A stretch of DNA of 64,000 bases from Alcaligenaceae bacterium (GTDB lineage: Bacteria > Pseudomonadota > Gammaproteobacteria > Burkholderiales > Burkholderiaceae_B), in NCBI GenBank assembly GCA_013416395.1, contig JACCEP010000003.1, forward strand, positions 186,001-250,000, written 5' to 3'. Below are positions 49,861-57,441 of this stretch, piece by piece. The notes below the pieces were generated by a model, which searched no databases, had not been told where the DNA came from, and worked only from the letters and a program-made list of their open reading frames with translations. The first letter of the stretch is position 1. Every line of letters begins with the position of its first letter. A program made the translations under genes and the position numbers.

Positions 49861-50715
49861 ATGCCATCGCACAAACCTCGTTTCTCTGATCGACATTTTC
49901 ACCATGCATTGCGAATGAGTGCAATCGCCTTATCCATGACGACATTTTCAGTTGTTACGTTCGCTCAAACCTCGACTGCCGATACCACGCCTACGTCCAT
50001 CTCTTCAGCAACGACGGCGCCAGTCGCCCAAAAACAGAGCGCGGTGCGCGCCAGTAAGTTCATTGGCATGGACGTGCAAGGCGCTGATGGTAAAAATGTG
50101 GGTGAAATCGAAGACTTGATTGTTAACGTGAGTACGGCCGAGGTGCGCTACGCAATACTCGAGTTTGATCCCGGCTTTTTAAAATCAGATAAGTTATTTG
50201 CCGTGCCGCTCAGCGCTTTCTCCTACGTGGCCGACGACAAACCTCTGGTTTATAAGGAGGTTACGCGCGCCCAGCTCGACAAAGCAGCAGTCAGCAAAAC
50301 TGACTGGCAGAAAGCACTCGAGAACAGTCGCTACGTGTTAGCGCTAGACAACAACTATGGTCTCAACCCGCCCGCTGGTGATTTTCGATCGATGCGCGCC
50401 AGTAAGTTGCTTGGCAAAGACGTTGATAGTCGTGACAAAAAGAGTATAGGAAAAATCAAGGATCTGGTTCTTAACGTACAGGGCAATAAGGTGGATTATG
50501 TTGTGCTCGCGTTCGACCCTAGCTGGTTTTCGAAAGACAAGATGTTCGCATTTCCTCTCACCGCATTCAAAGTTGATGGTGACAAGGACGATTTGATACT
50601 CGATGTAGATCAAAAAACCGTGCAATCCATGAAGAGCTTTGATCCGAGTGAATGGGGACATCTGAACGATCTGAACCAAGGCGAACTTATCAACAGAACA
50701 ACGCCGAAGCAATGA
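49861..50715 (+). CDS. Exported protein with two PRC-barrel domains
   Basis: 284 residues from ATG 49861, preceded by AGGAGATTTTTC; an in-frame start at 49744 would precede this site. A signal peptide (to about residue 36, MSAIALSMTTFSVVTFAQ) is followed by two PRC-barrel repeats (about 60-140 and 175-255), each with a pattern like SKFIGMDVQGADGKNVGEIE. The C-terminus is acidic. Two copies and export point to a periplasmic or surface protein. Function unknown; PRC-barrel proteins often bind RNA or partner proteins. The next gene on the other strand has one PRC-barrel too. Confidence 0.85.
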   Translation: MPSHKPRFSDRHFHHALRMSAIALSMTTFSVVTFAQTSTADTTPTSISSATTAPVAQKQSAVRASKFIGMDVQGADGKNVGEIEDLIVNVSTAEVRYAILEFDPGFLKSDKLFAVPLSAFSYVADDKPLVYKEVTRAQLDKAAVSKTDWQKALENSRYVLALDNNYGLNPPAGDFRSMRASKLLGKDVDSRDKKSIGKIKDLVLNVQGNKVDYVVLAFDPSWFSKDKMFAFPLTAFKVDGDKDDLILDVDQKTVQSMKSFDPSEWGHLNDLNQGELINRTTPKQ

Positions 50716-51118
50716 GTCTTTACAAGCACAGGTGGAGCCTTTCTGAGGGATAGGCTTCGCTTTACTCCGACACGGGCAGTCATCTGCGGCACGCGAAATC
50801 AGGCACATTGAAGCTGGCAAATCTGTAGCAAGCGTGCGCAGATAGCCACGTTACCAGTAGCGTCTAATCCCTGGGGTTATCAAAATCTCCGAGGGGGTTT
50901 ACTGTTTGCCAGTGTGCTTCGCTTTGTTCCAGGCTCTTGTCTTTGGTCTCCCGAACCTTCAAAGAGAAGAATATCCAGGCCCACATTGCAATCACATCAT
51001 ATAGCCAAAAAATTGGCTTATGCCCCAAGAGTTCGGCCAGTGACGACGTGGGCAGTTTGGCAGCGGTTGGTGTGTTTATCCTACAGACCTCTGGTCGCTT
51101 AGACGTTAGGTTGCGAGC
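50716..51118. other. Gap between convergent PRC-barrel genes
   Basis: 403 bases with no supported gene. A weak hairpin (AGCCT/AGGCT, 50736-50756) lies after the upstream stop. No clear promoter. Confidence 0.35.
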
Positions 51119-52009
51119 TCATTTGGGAAAATGCGCTGACCAATAGGCATCGACGTGTGCACTCTCCTTATCGAACCCGTTTTTTGCGGAGAACTGGTCT
51201 TCACTGACACGTGGCGCTTTCGCCATATCGGCCTTCGTAGTTTCCAGCACTAGGATCTTCGCGCCGATGGTCGTCTTGAAATTGTCCCAAGGCACGGGAA
51301 CGTACTTCTTGTCGATGCCAAAGAGCCCACCGCGTGCAATCACCAGATAAGCGATCTTCCGGGTCTGCGGGTTAAGAACCACGTCGTTGACACTACCGAG
51401 CGCATCGGCATTGGGGCTCAGCACTTCGGTGCCGATCAATTGATCCGGACGGTACGACACGCCATGGCTAGCCACCGGCACTGCTGCTGCTAGTTGTGCC
51501 TTGCGCCAACTCGAGAAGTCGACACTGGACATATTGCCGCTGCGCATTTCCGTCGCATAGCGGCGATAGATATCGCGCGTTTCACCGAGTAATACCTCGC
51601 AGGATGCCTGCTGACCGCGCTGCGCCAGAATCTGCGTCGCAGCAAGCAGCGTACGAACCTCGTAGCCGGGCCGTGCGCGCCAATACGCTACAGCACCCAC
51701 TGCACTGTCTTTGGTGAGCGCGGGTGAATTTACGCCTTCATCGTCTTCATATCCGTACATTGGGTAACCATAGCTGTAACCCGCGAGGCCACGCCAATAA
51801 CCATCCTTCTGCATTTCACCCTGGAAAGCGCTCAGATCTTTCAGGCATTGTTGTGCGGGCTCCATGGCAGGAGCTGTTGCGACAGCAGCCTTTGCAGGCT
51901 CTGGCGTCGCCGCATGCGAGGGTTGAGCAACCGTGAGTACTAACGCTGCCGTCATCGCGGCGGCGAGCATTGGGCGCTGTAGCGTCATGAACTGGGGGTT
52001 GAGCTCCAT
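51119..52009 (-). CDS. Exported PRC-barrel domain protein
   Basis: 296 residues from ATG 52009, with GGAGA 5 bases upstream (TTG at 52021 is also in frame but lacks a site). A signal peptide (about 1-33, ending SHA^AT) is followed by a helical region (about 45-150) holding a Tyr/Gly-rich stretch GYSYGYPMYGYEDDEG, and one PRC-barrel (about 185-275) with LIGTEVLSPNADALGSVNDV. It is convergent to the other PRC-barrel gene. The helical part is unfamiliar. A stress or envelope role is plausible because such genes cluster with STAS-like and stress genes, but this is inference. Confidence 0.83.
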   Translation of the reverse strand: MELNPQFMTLQRPMLAAAMTAALVLTVAQPSHAATPEPAKAAVATAPAMEPAQQCLKDLSAFQGEMQKDGYWRGLAGYSYGYPMYGYEDDEGVNSPALTKDSAVGAVAYWRARPGYEVRTLLAATQILAQRGQQASCEVLLGETRDIYRRYATEMRSGNMSSVDFSSWRKAQLAAAVPVASHGVSYRPDQLIGTEVLSPNADALGSVNDVVLNPQTRKIAYLVIARGGLFGIDKKYVPVPWDNFKTTIGAKILVLETTKADMAKAPRVSEDQFSAKNGFDKESAHVDAYWSAHFPK

Positions 52010-52497
52010 GATCTTCTCCAAATAATGTGAATTGATGCGCGCAGGGTCGGCCGCGGGACGGTGCTAAAAGGGTGACCGTACTAGAAACATAGGTCTACTG
52101 CAGGACGATGTCTGTCTGTCAGCGCACCGACCGAAAATGCTCGCAAGCGGTCTGTGTGAGACACATGACCGTTACGCTGTTCGCGAAAACCTGCACACGC
52201 ATCTTTCTGCAGCCGCAAGAGCGTTAACAACAAACAACCTTTAGCTATGCGGTGGGATGTAATGATCAGGCACGCGCAAACGCGGAGCTGAAGGCGCCGA
52301 GCATAGACGCCAAGGAAATCAACATTCATTCGGGTTGTTCGCCGTGATAAGCGTGCTGTATCGTCCAGCCGCTCATCATCGTGATCTAACCCTTTGCACT
52401 CAGGGTCTCGATAGCCACGCGAAGAAGGAGGCCAGGCCCGGCCACAAGCGACAGCGCACAAAGAGCTATATTAAAGACACTGTTACGGGAGGGCGAT
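52010..52497. other. Divergent gap between PRC-barrel and STAS-like genes
   Basis: 488 bases, probably carrying promoters for both neighbours. No clear -35/-10 pair or operator is visible by eye, and the frames within are weak. A GGGAGG ribosome site marks its right end. Confidence 0.4.
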
Positions 52498-52842
52498 ATG
52501 ATCAACTATTCCATCATGCAAGCCGAAGGTATTCTGCTGATTACGCCCAGTTCGCCTTTGAGCAAAGAAGACTTCAACAGCCTAAACGCCGATGTTGACG
52601 TCTATCTTTCAAAACACGCCAGACTGCACGGCATAATGATTCACGCCCAAAAATTTCCTGGATGGGAAGGTTTTGGTGCGTTCACCGCTCACATGCACTT
52701 TGTCCGCGAGCACCACAAGCAGGTCGAACGGATTGCCGTTGTGACCGACAGCCCCTTGGCAGGTATAGGTGAGTTGTTGGCCAAACACTTCACGTCGGCC
52801 GAGGTACAACACTTCCCCTTTGCGTTGGCTCACAATCTGTGA
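52498..52842 (+). CDS. SpoIIAA-like (STAS-fold) protein
   Basis: 114-residue protein of the SpoIIAA-like/DUF3478 type. It has the alternating strand-helix pattern (GILLITPSSPLSKEDFNSL, HGIMIHAQKFPGWEGF, RIAVVTDSPLAGI) and the conserved WEGFGAFTAHMHFVREH central helix. The ATG follows GGGAGGGCGAT. Family members are small cytoplasmic proteins of unknown biochemical role, often linked to membrane stress or lipid binding. A GC-rich, unannotated gap follows. Confidence 0.88.
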   Translation: MINYSIMQAEGILLITPSSPLSKEDFNSLNADVDVYLSKHARLHGIMIHAQKFPGWEGFGAFTAHMHFVREHHKQVERIAVVTDSPLAGIGELLAKHFTSAEVQHFPFALAHNL

Positions 52843-53265
52843 GATTCTTGACCGAAGGCATTGCCGTGCTATAGAAACCAAGAGCGGTGGCTATGTCGAA
52901 ACCGGTCATCATATTAATCATGTCGGGCGGCGCGCCGGTGCACGCACGCGGTCGCACTTGGGGGCAGCTCATCTTGCAGGATGTCTTCCAGAAGGAGCGA
53001 TAATCAATCTATGACTGTGTGGCAAGCACGCCAACCGAAGCGGGAAAATATGTCATGGATGCTCTCCGGTGTTTTTCTGAAGGGAGCCAGACATGCCTGG
53101 TAAGAGCGATTCTTTACCGTGCAGATTAAAGCCGTTCTGTTGGGCTTCCATGCGACTCACCCCGTTCATTCGAACGGGGTGAGCTCAGTTCTCCTGTAGT
53201 AAATTAAATAAGAAGCTACGCTAGAGCACACGGAATTTGGAGAAAACTTTGCGCGGAAACGGCTA
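52843..53265. other. Gap with a long terminator-like hairpin
   Basis: 423 bases without a supported gene. A perfect 11-bp inverted repeat, CTCACCCCGTT/AACGGGGTGAG with loop CATTCG, is at 53156-53183. It may end transcription from either side, although it is not followed by a T-run. It lies 83 bases before the metallopeptidase-like gene. Confidence 0.45.
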
Positions 53266-55644
53266 ATGAACAAACTTCGCAGTAGGGTGTGTAGCAAGGC
53301 CAAATGCCGCATTTTGGCGGCCCTGCTTGTTGGCCAATTGTGTGCTGCGCCGGTATGGGCACAATGGCCCACACTGGATTGGGTGATCGAAGACAAGGCT
53401 GACGCAATTGACCAGCTTACTTCCAGTACCCCTAGCGACGAAAGACAGCGTATCGCCCAGAAACACAAAGAAATGCTGCACGCGGCCAGCCAGTGGTATG
53501 AATCAATGGGTTTCCCCCCGCCACTACAAATCAATCAGGACAGCCATCTTCCAGTGAAGAAAGGAGACCAGTACCTGGCATTCCTTAAAAAAGATACTGC
53601 GGACTTCGTCTCATCACACGACAGCGGCGGAGAAATGCAGCTGTCTTCCAGCCCGTTCTTTCTTGCACCAAAAACCAAAGCGGAGCGTCTACTCGAGGCA
53701 TCGGCTGTACACGAACTCTTTCATGCACTTCAGAGAAGTAATCCCACCTCTTCATATTTCAAGTATGCCCATACCCAGCCAGTTCCCCCTGGCCCCCCAA
53801 AATGCCGTAAGGCAAGTATCACTGGGGATGATTGGATAACCGAAGGGTCTGCGGCCTATGCTCAGATTCGTTGGCTGGAATACAGCAATGGTTACCGATA
53901 CGGTCATCCTTTCAAAGGCTCGCCCCGGGGCAATTGGGTACGCTATTACGACCAGCCTCTGCACTGGCCCTCATTGCCTCAGAGTCTGCGAGACACCTCA
54001 CGGGACCAGAGCCTGATTAAACAGTATCGCGCTGAAGGTTTATCGTACTTGTGCAGCTACGGCACTTGGGACTTTTGGTATGCAATGGGTGAGATGCTGG
54101 GAAGCACGCGGCCCGACGATCCACGCCGTCTGACGTATTTGCGCTACATTTTTGATCAGCCTGGCCCATGGCAGGTAACAGGCCTGGCCCAGGTGGACGC
54201 TGGGCTAAAACAGGCTGGTGAGGCCTACAACGTCATAGCACCGTACCGAGGTGGGCTCTTTAATTTGTACCCGCTGTTCGTAGCCCGATATCTGGACAAT
54301 GGCGGCTTCTACGAAAAACTGGAAGAGGTCACGCTGGCCTCTCGCGCTTTTTACGAAACGACCGCTGAAAAATCTGGTGGTGCACTGCAGCCGATTGCGG
54401 CGCGCGCGTGGCGTTTTCGCATTCAGGTTCCAGAAGATACGCCCAGCTCCGTGCCTTACCGCATTCGCGTTGTATTGGAGCCCAGTGCCGACCGAGAACC
54501 GATGCATCTGATTGTGGGCAGGAAGGTCATCAGCCCGCCGTCTGACCCAACCGCCTTGTATAGCTATACGACGACCAGCAGCAATGAGCCACGCAACGAA
54601 AACGGTGAAATAGAGCTGCTCGTTCGTGTGGCCAATGTGGCGCGCGACGCTGCCGACACCCCGGCGGCCGATTTTGCCTTGCGAGTCGAGGTTGAAGGGT
54701 TTTATGGCGATCCGCCTGATACCACTCAGGTCAATGATCAGCTGGCCGTCATGCTTCCTCCTGGATTTGATGTACAGGGGCCTGGCGCCATGTGGAATTG
54801 CACGGGTGGAGCTACTGCACGGGCGTCTTTCGTCCTTATGACGCCTGACGGCGTTGGCACGGAACTTGAGCGCATGCTTCCTCAGGCCAAAAAAAATCTT
54901 GAAAGCGACTTTGATCAGGCACAAATAATGGCTAAAGAGCTTGTGGAGATGCAGGCTAAGGAACTGGCAAAAATCAAGGCTAGAGGGCTGGCGGGAGCAA
55001 CGGACATGAGACAAGATAATAATGTGATTATCAATGCCGATACACTGAACAAGATGGAGGCGCTGCGTGCCCTTGTTGAGGATAAGATGGCTGCCGCCAT
55101 GGCGGGACAAACCGGTGCCATCATCGATACTGCTGCCGATAAGGGTCGGGCTCAGAGTGAAACCACGCTATCGGCCCAATTCAATGGCCGACATGGCAGT
55201 CAAGATTGCCTTCTAATGCTGACTGCAACTCTGCCCGGGCGTAGTGGTGGTGCGCAGACGGTAACAGGCGATAACTTCAAAGTAGGGGTCGTGCCAGAGT
55301 GGGCTACTTCAATGGCCGGAGCGCAAGCGATGGCTGGGGATGACTCGACCAAATGGGGTGTTTGCAATGATGCTCCTTGCATGACACCCAAGCTCGTGTT
55401 GGAGCAGGCCGAGCATAATCATCTGGTAGGCTGGTTTCAATTGCAAGTCGTCCGTCATGACGTGCACGGCGTCCCCACTGAATATGGAAATGTGTCGGGG
55501 CATTTCAATTCTACTTCTACACACACCGAGAACGACACCGGCTTGCTGGACTTTATGAATCGGTTCACCGATACCGTTACAGGCGATATACAGTGGACAG
55601 GCCCCGCGCTGCCAGGTGGGTCAACGTTCATGCCACCGCACTAA
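53266..55644 (+). CDS. Secreted zinc metallopeptidase-like protein
   Basis: 792 residues. A signal peptide (about 1-32, ending PVWA^Q) sends it to the periplasm or outside. HELFHAL at 149-155 gives HExxH (149-153), and ITEGSAAY at 191-198 gives a downstream Glu (E193) at gluzincin distance, so a zinc site is likely. Regions of about 380-480 are beta-rich, 540-620 is a helical, Ala/Lys/Glu-rich possible coiled coil, and the end has another beta-rich part. I do not recognise a named family for the full protein. The ATG lacks a strong ribosome site. It stands alone between two gaps. Peptidase activity is inferred from motifs. Confidence 0.7.
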   Translation: MNKLRSRVCSKAKCRILAALLVGQLCAAPVWAQWPTLDWVIEDKADAIDQLTSSTPSDERQRIAQKHKEMLHAASQWYESMGFPPPLQINQDSHLPVKKGDQYLAFLKKDTADFVSSHDSGGEMQLSSSPFFLAPKTKAERLLEASAVHELFHALQRSNPTSSYFKYAHTQPVPPGPPKCRKASITGDDWITEGSAAYAQIRWLEYSNGYRYGHPFKGSPRGNWVRYYDQPLHWPSLPQSLRDTSRDQSLIKQYRAEGLSYLCSYGTWDFWYAMGEMLGSTRPDDPRRLTYLRYIFDQPGPWQVTGLAQVDAGLKQAGEAYNVIAPYRGGLFNLYPLFVARYLDNGGFYEKLEEVTLASRAFYETTAEKSGGALQPIAARAWRFRIQVPEDTPSSVPYRIRVVLEPSADREPMHLIVGRKVISPPSDPTALYSYTTTSSNEPRNENGEIELLVRVANVARDAADTPAADFALRVEVEGFYGDPPDTTQVNDQLAVMLPPGFDVQGPGAMWNCTGGATARASFVLMTPDGVGTELERMLPQAKKNLESDFDQAQIMAKELVEMQAKELAKIKARGLAGATDMRQDNNVIINADTLNKMEALRALVEDKMAAAMAGQTGAIIDTAADKGRAQSETTLSAQFNGRHGSQDCLLMLTATLPGRSGGAQTVTGDNFKVGVVPEWATSMAGAQAMAGDDSTKWGVCNDAPCMTPKLVLEQAEHNHLVGWFQLQVVRHDVHGVPTEYGNVSGHFNSTSTHTENDTGLLDFMNRFTDTVTGDIQWTGPALPGGSTFMPPH

Positions 55645-55740
55645 TTTACCGGGGTTTGCTGATGTGCTGAACAACCTGAGATGCGTAGAAATAATGTATT
55701 GTCTACAATGAGTACACTACGAATCATTACAGGACTAATT

Positions 55741-56616
55741 ATGTCAGTACTAACAAGCATGGGTCGCCGTGTACAAACGTTGACGGTGGCACTTGCCGCC
55801 TGCACAAGTTTGCTGGGCGGTATGGCTCATGCTGAGAGCAAAGGCACCGTTCATCTAGCATACGTAGAGTGGTCATCAAATATTGCCTCCACTAACGTGG
55901 CACGCGTAGTTCTGGAAAAAGCGGGTTACGACGTAAAAACCACATCACTGGCAGCAGCTGTGGCGTGGCAGGCAACAAAAACTCATGATGCGGATGCGTT
56001 TTTAGGCGCCTGGCTGCCAACATCTCAGGCTGACTATGCGAAGCAGATCGGCGATGCAGTGGTCGATCTGGGTCCAAACCTGGATGGCACAAAGCTGGGT
56101 CTGGCAGTGCCTGCATACTCTGAAGCCAATTCTATTGAAGATCTCAATGACCATGCTGATGCCTTCAACCGCGAAATTATCGGAATCGACCCCGGTGCGG
56201 GAATACAGCGCCTGACAGAACAGGCTGTAAAAGACTACGGCTTGACGCTGAAATTACGCGATGGCAGCGATGCGACGATGACTGCGGCACTGGGCAATGC
56301 CATTAAACGTCACGAGGATGTCGTGGTTACCGCCTGGACACCACACTGGATGTTTGCCAGATGGGATCTTAAATATTTGGATGACCCAAAAGGCGTTTAT
56401 GGTGGTGCCGAGCAAATTCACACGATTGCGCGCAAAGACCTGAAAGAAGACTTGCCAGGCGCCTATAAAATTCTGGATAACTTCTATTGGGCTCCCGACG
56501 ACATGGGGAAAGTGCTTCTGATGAACGAGGCCGAAGGCAGCGACCCCTATGAAAATGCAAAAAAATGGGTAGACGAAAACCCTGAAAAGGTAAAGCAATG
56601 GCTGGGTGAAAGCTAA
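55741..56616 (+). CDS. Glycine betaine/choline-type ABC binding protein (orphan)
   Basis: 291 residues from ATG 55741. A signal peptide (about 1-31, ending MAHA^ES) is followed by the OpuAC/ProX fold. Aromatic residues for the quaternary-ammonium cage are seen in YVEWSSNIAST, AWQATKTHDADAFLGAWLP and TAWTPHWMFARWDLKY. In-frame starts upstream (55681) are less likely. No ATPase or permease is adjacent, so it is an orphan binding protein, possibly serving an importer encoded elsewhere. It is followed by an intrinsic terminator. Substrate may be choline, glycine betaine or a related compound. Confidence 0.9.
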   Translation: MSVLTSMGRRVQTLTVALAACTSLLGGMAHAESKGTVHLAYVEWSSNIASTNVARVVLEKAGYDVKTTSLAAAVAWQATKTHDADAFLGAWLPTSQADYAKQIGDAVVDLGPNLDGTKLGLAVPAYSEANSIEDLNDHADAFNREIIGIDPGAGIQRLTEQAVKDYGLTLKLRDGSDATMTAALGNAIKRHEDVVVTAWTPHWMFARWDLKYLDDPKGVYGGAEQIHTIARKDLKEDLPGAYKILDNFYWAPDDMGKVLLMNEAEGSDPYENAKKWVDENPEKVKQWLGES

Positions 56617-56634
56617 CAAACTCGCTTTTGCAGG

Positions 56635-56663
56635 ACATGTCTCCTTTTGTGGGACGTGTTTTT
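56635..56663 (+). terminator. Intrinsic terminator after the betaine-type binding protein
   Basis: ACATGTC and GACGTGT (7 bp with one G-U pair) flank an 11-base loop and are followed by four further Ts. It is 18 bases after the stop codon and closes this single-gene unit. Confidence 0.7.
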
Positions 56664-57441
56664 GTTCATTAGCGTACTCGCTGCGACAGATATGGCATTC
56701 TTGGCGCGACCAACCCAAGACTGTTACCAATCTGTCGTAGCCTTGGACGGGGGGCCGGCTCGTCTAGGGAGAGACTGAACAAGCCCGAGGTCGACAAAAG
56801 CACATTCAATAAAATCAATCGTTTACGGCAGTGGATTCAGCTGAAACCGACCTGTTCAGACCTTGCGTCGTATGGGCAGCGTCGCAGCCATTCGTTGCGC
56901 CAAAACGTACACATGTGATTTATCCATACAGCATCGATGTATTGATAAATTCAGGTAAAACCAGGACAGCGTCAAAAAGCATGGCAGCATCAAGCAAGCC
57001 AGGCAACGCCACACAGACCCAGGCAACATGAAACGGGTTTATGGGGATAGCATGTTGAATGGTATTATCAAGGGTTAATTGAAATAGCCTAATAGATTCA
57101 ATGCTTTTGTTGATCATTGAGCGTGGGCAGAATTTCGAAACAGATGCGTTTTTTGGCTAACATGGCCTGAGCATGCCGGTTTTCGATTGAACCTGCTGCT
57201 GTAAATGATTGACTTTATTGAGCCTGTTTTTTGCCCTGGACTAGTTCAGGGTTTCCGTGGTTAATTAACTATTAAAGCCCTGGTTTTACGGGGCTTTTTG
57301 TTCTGGATTGTTGCTTGTTGGTTCTTGTATTCTGAAGAATACTGGAAAAACTCGTGGCGGCCCCGTCTGGTGCTTGTCGCTGCTGTGGAAATCACCATGG
57401 CGCATGGAAGTTCACCGATTCCAAATTTTTAGAGTCTACAC
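56664..57441 (+). other. Long gap with a two-hairpin terminator-like structure
   Basis: 778 bases with no supported gene. At 57234-57251 CCCTGGA-CTAG-TTCAGGG forms a hairpin, and at 57274-57299 AAAGCCC/GGGCTTT with a 10-base loop and following Ts forms an intrinsic terminator on the plus strand. The nearest upstream plus-strand gene already has its own terminator, so this second one ends an unknown short transcript or attenuates the OsmC-YcaO gene 142 bases downstream. Confidence 0.5.
57274..57299 (+). terminator. Terminator upstream of the OsmC-YcaO gene
   Basis: A 7-bp perfect stem, AAAGCCC/GGGCTTT, with loop TGGTTTTACG and a Ts tail. No annotated plus-strand gene lies between it and the previous terminator at 56635-56663, so it serves a small RNA or a leader. 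Confidence 0.75.
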
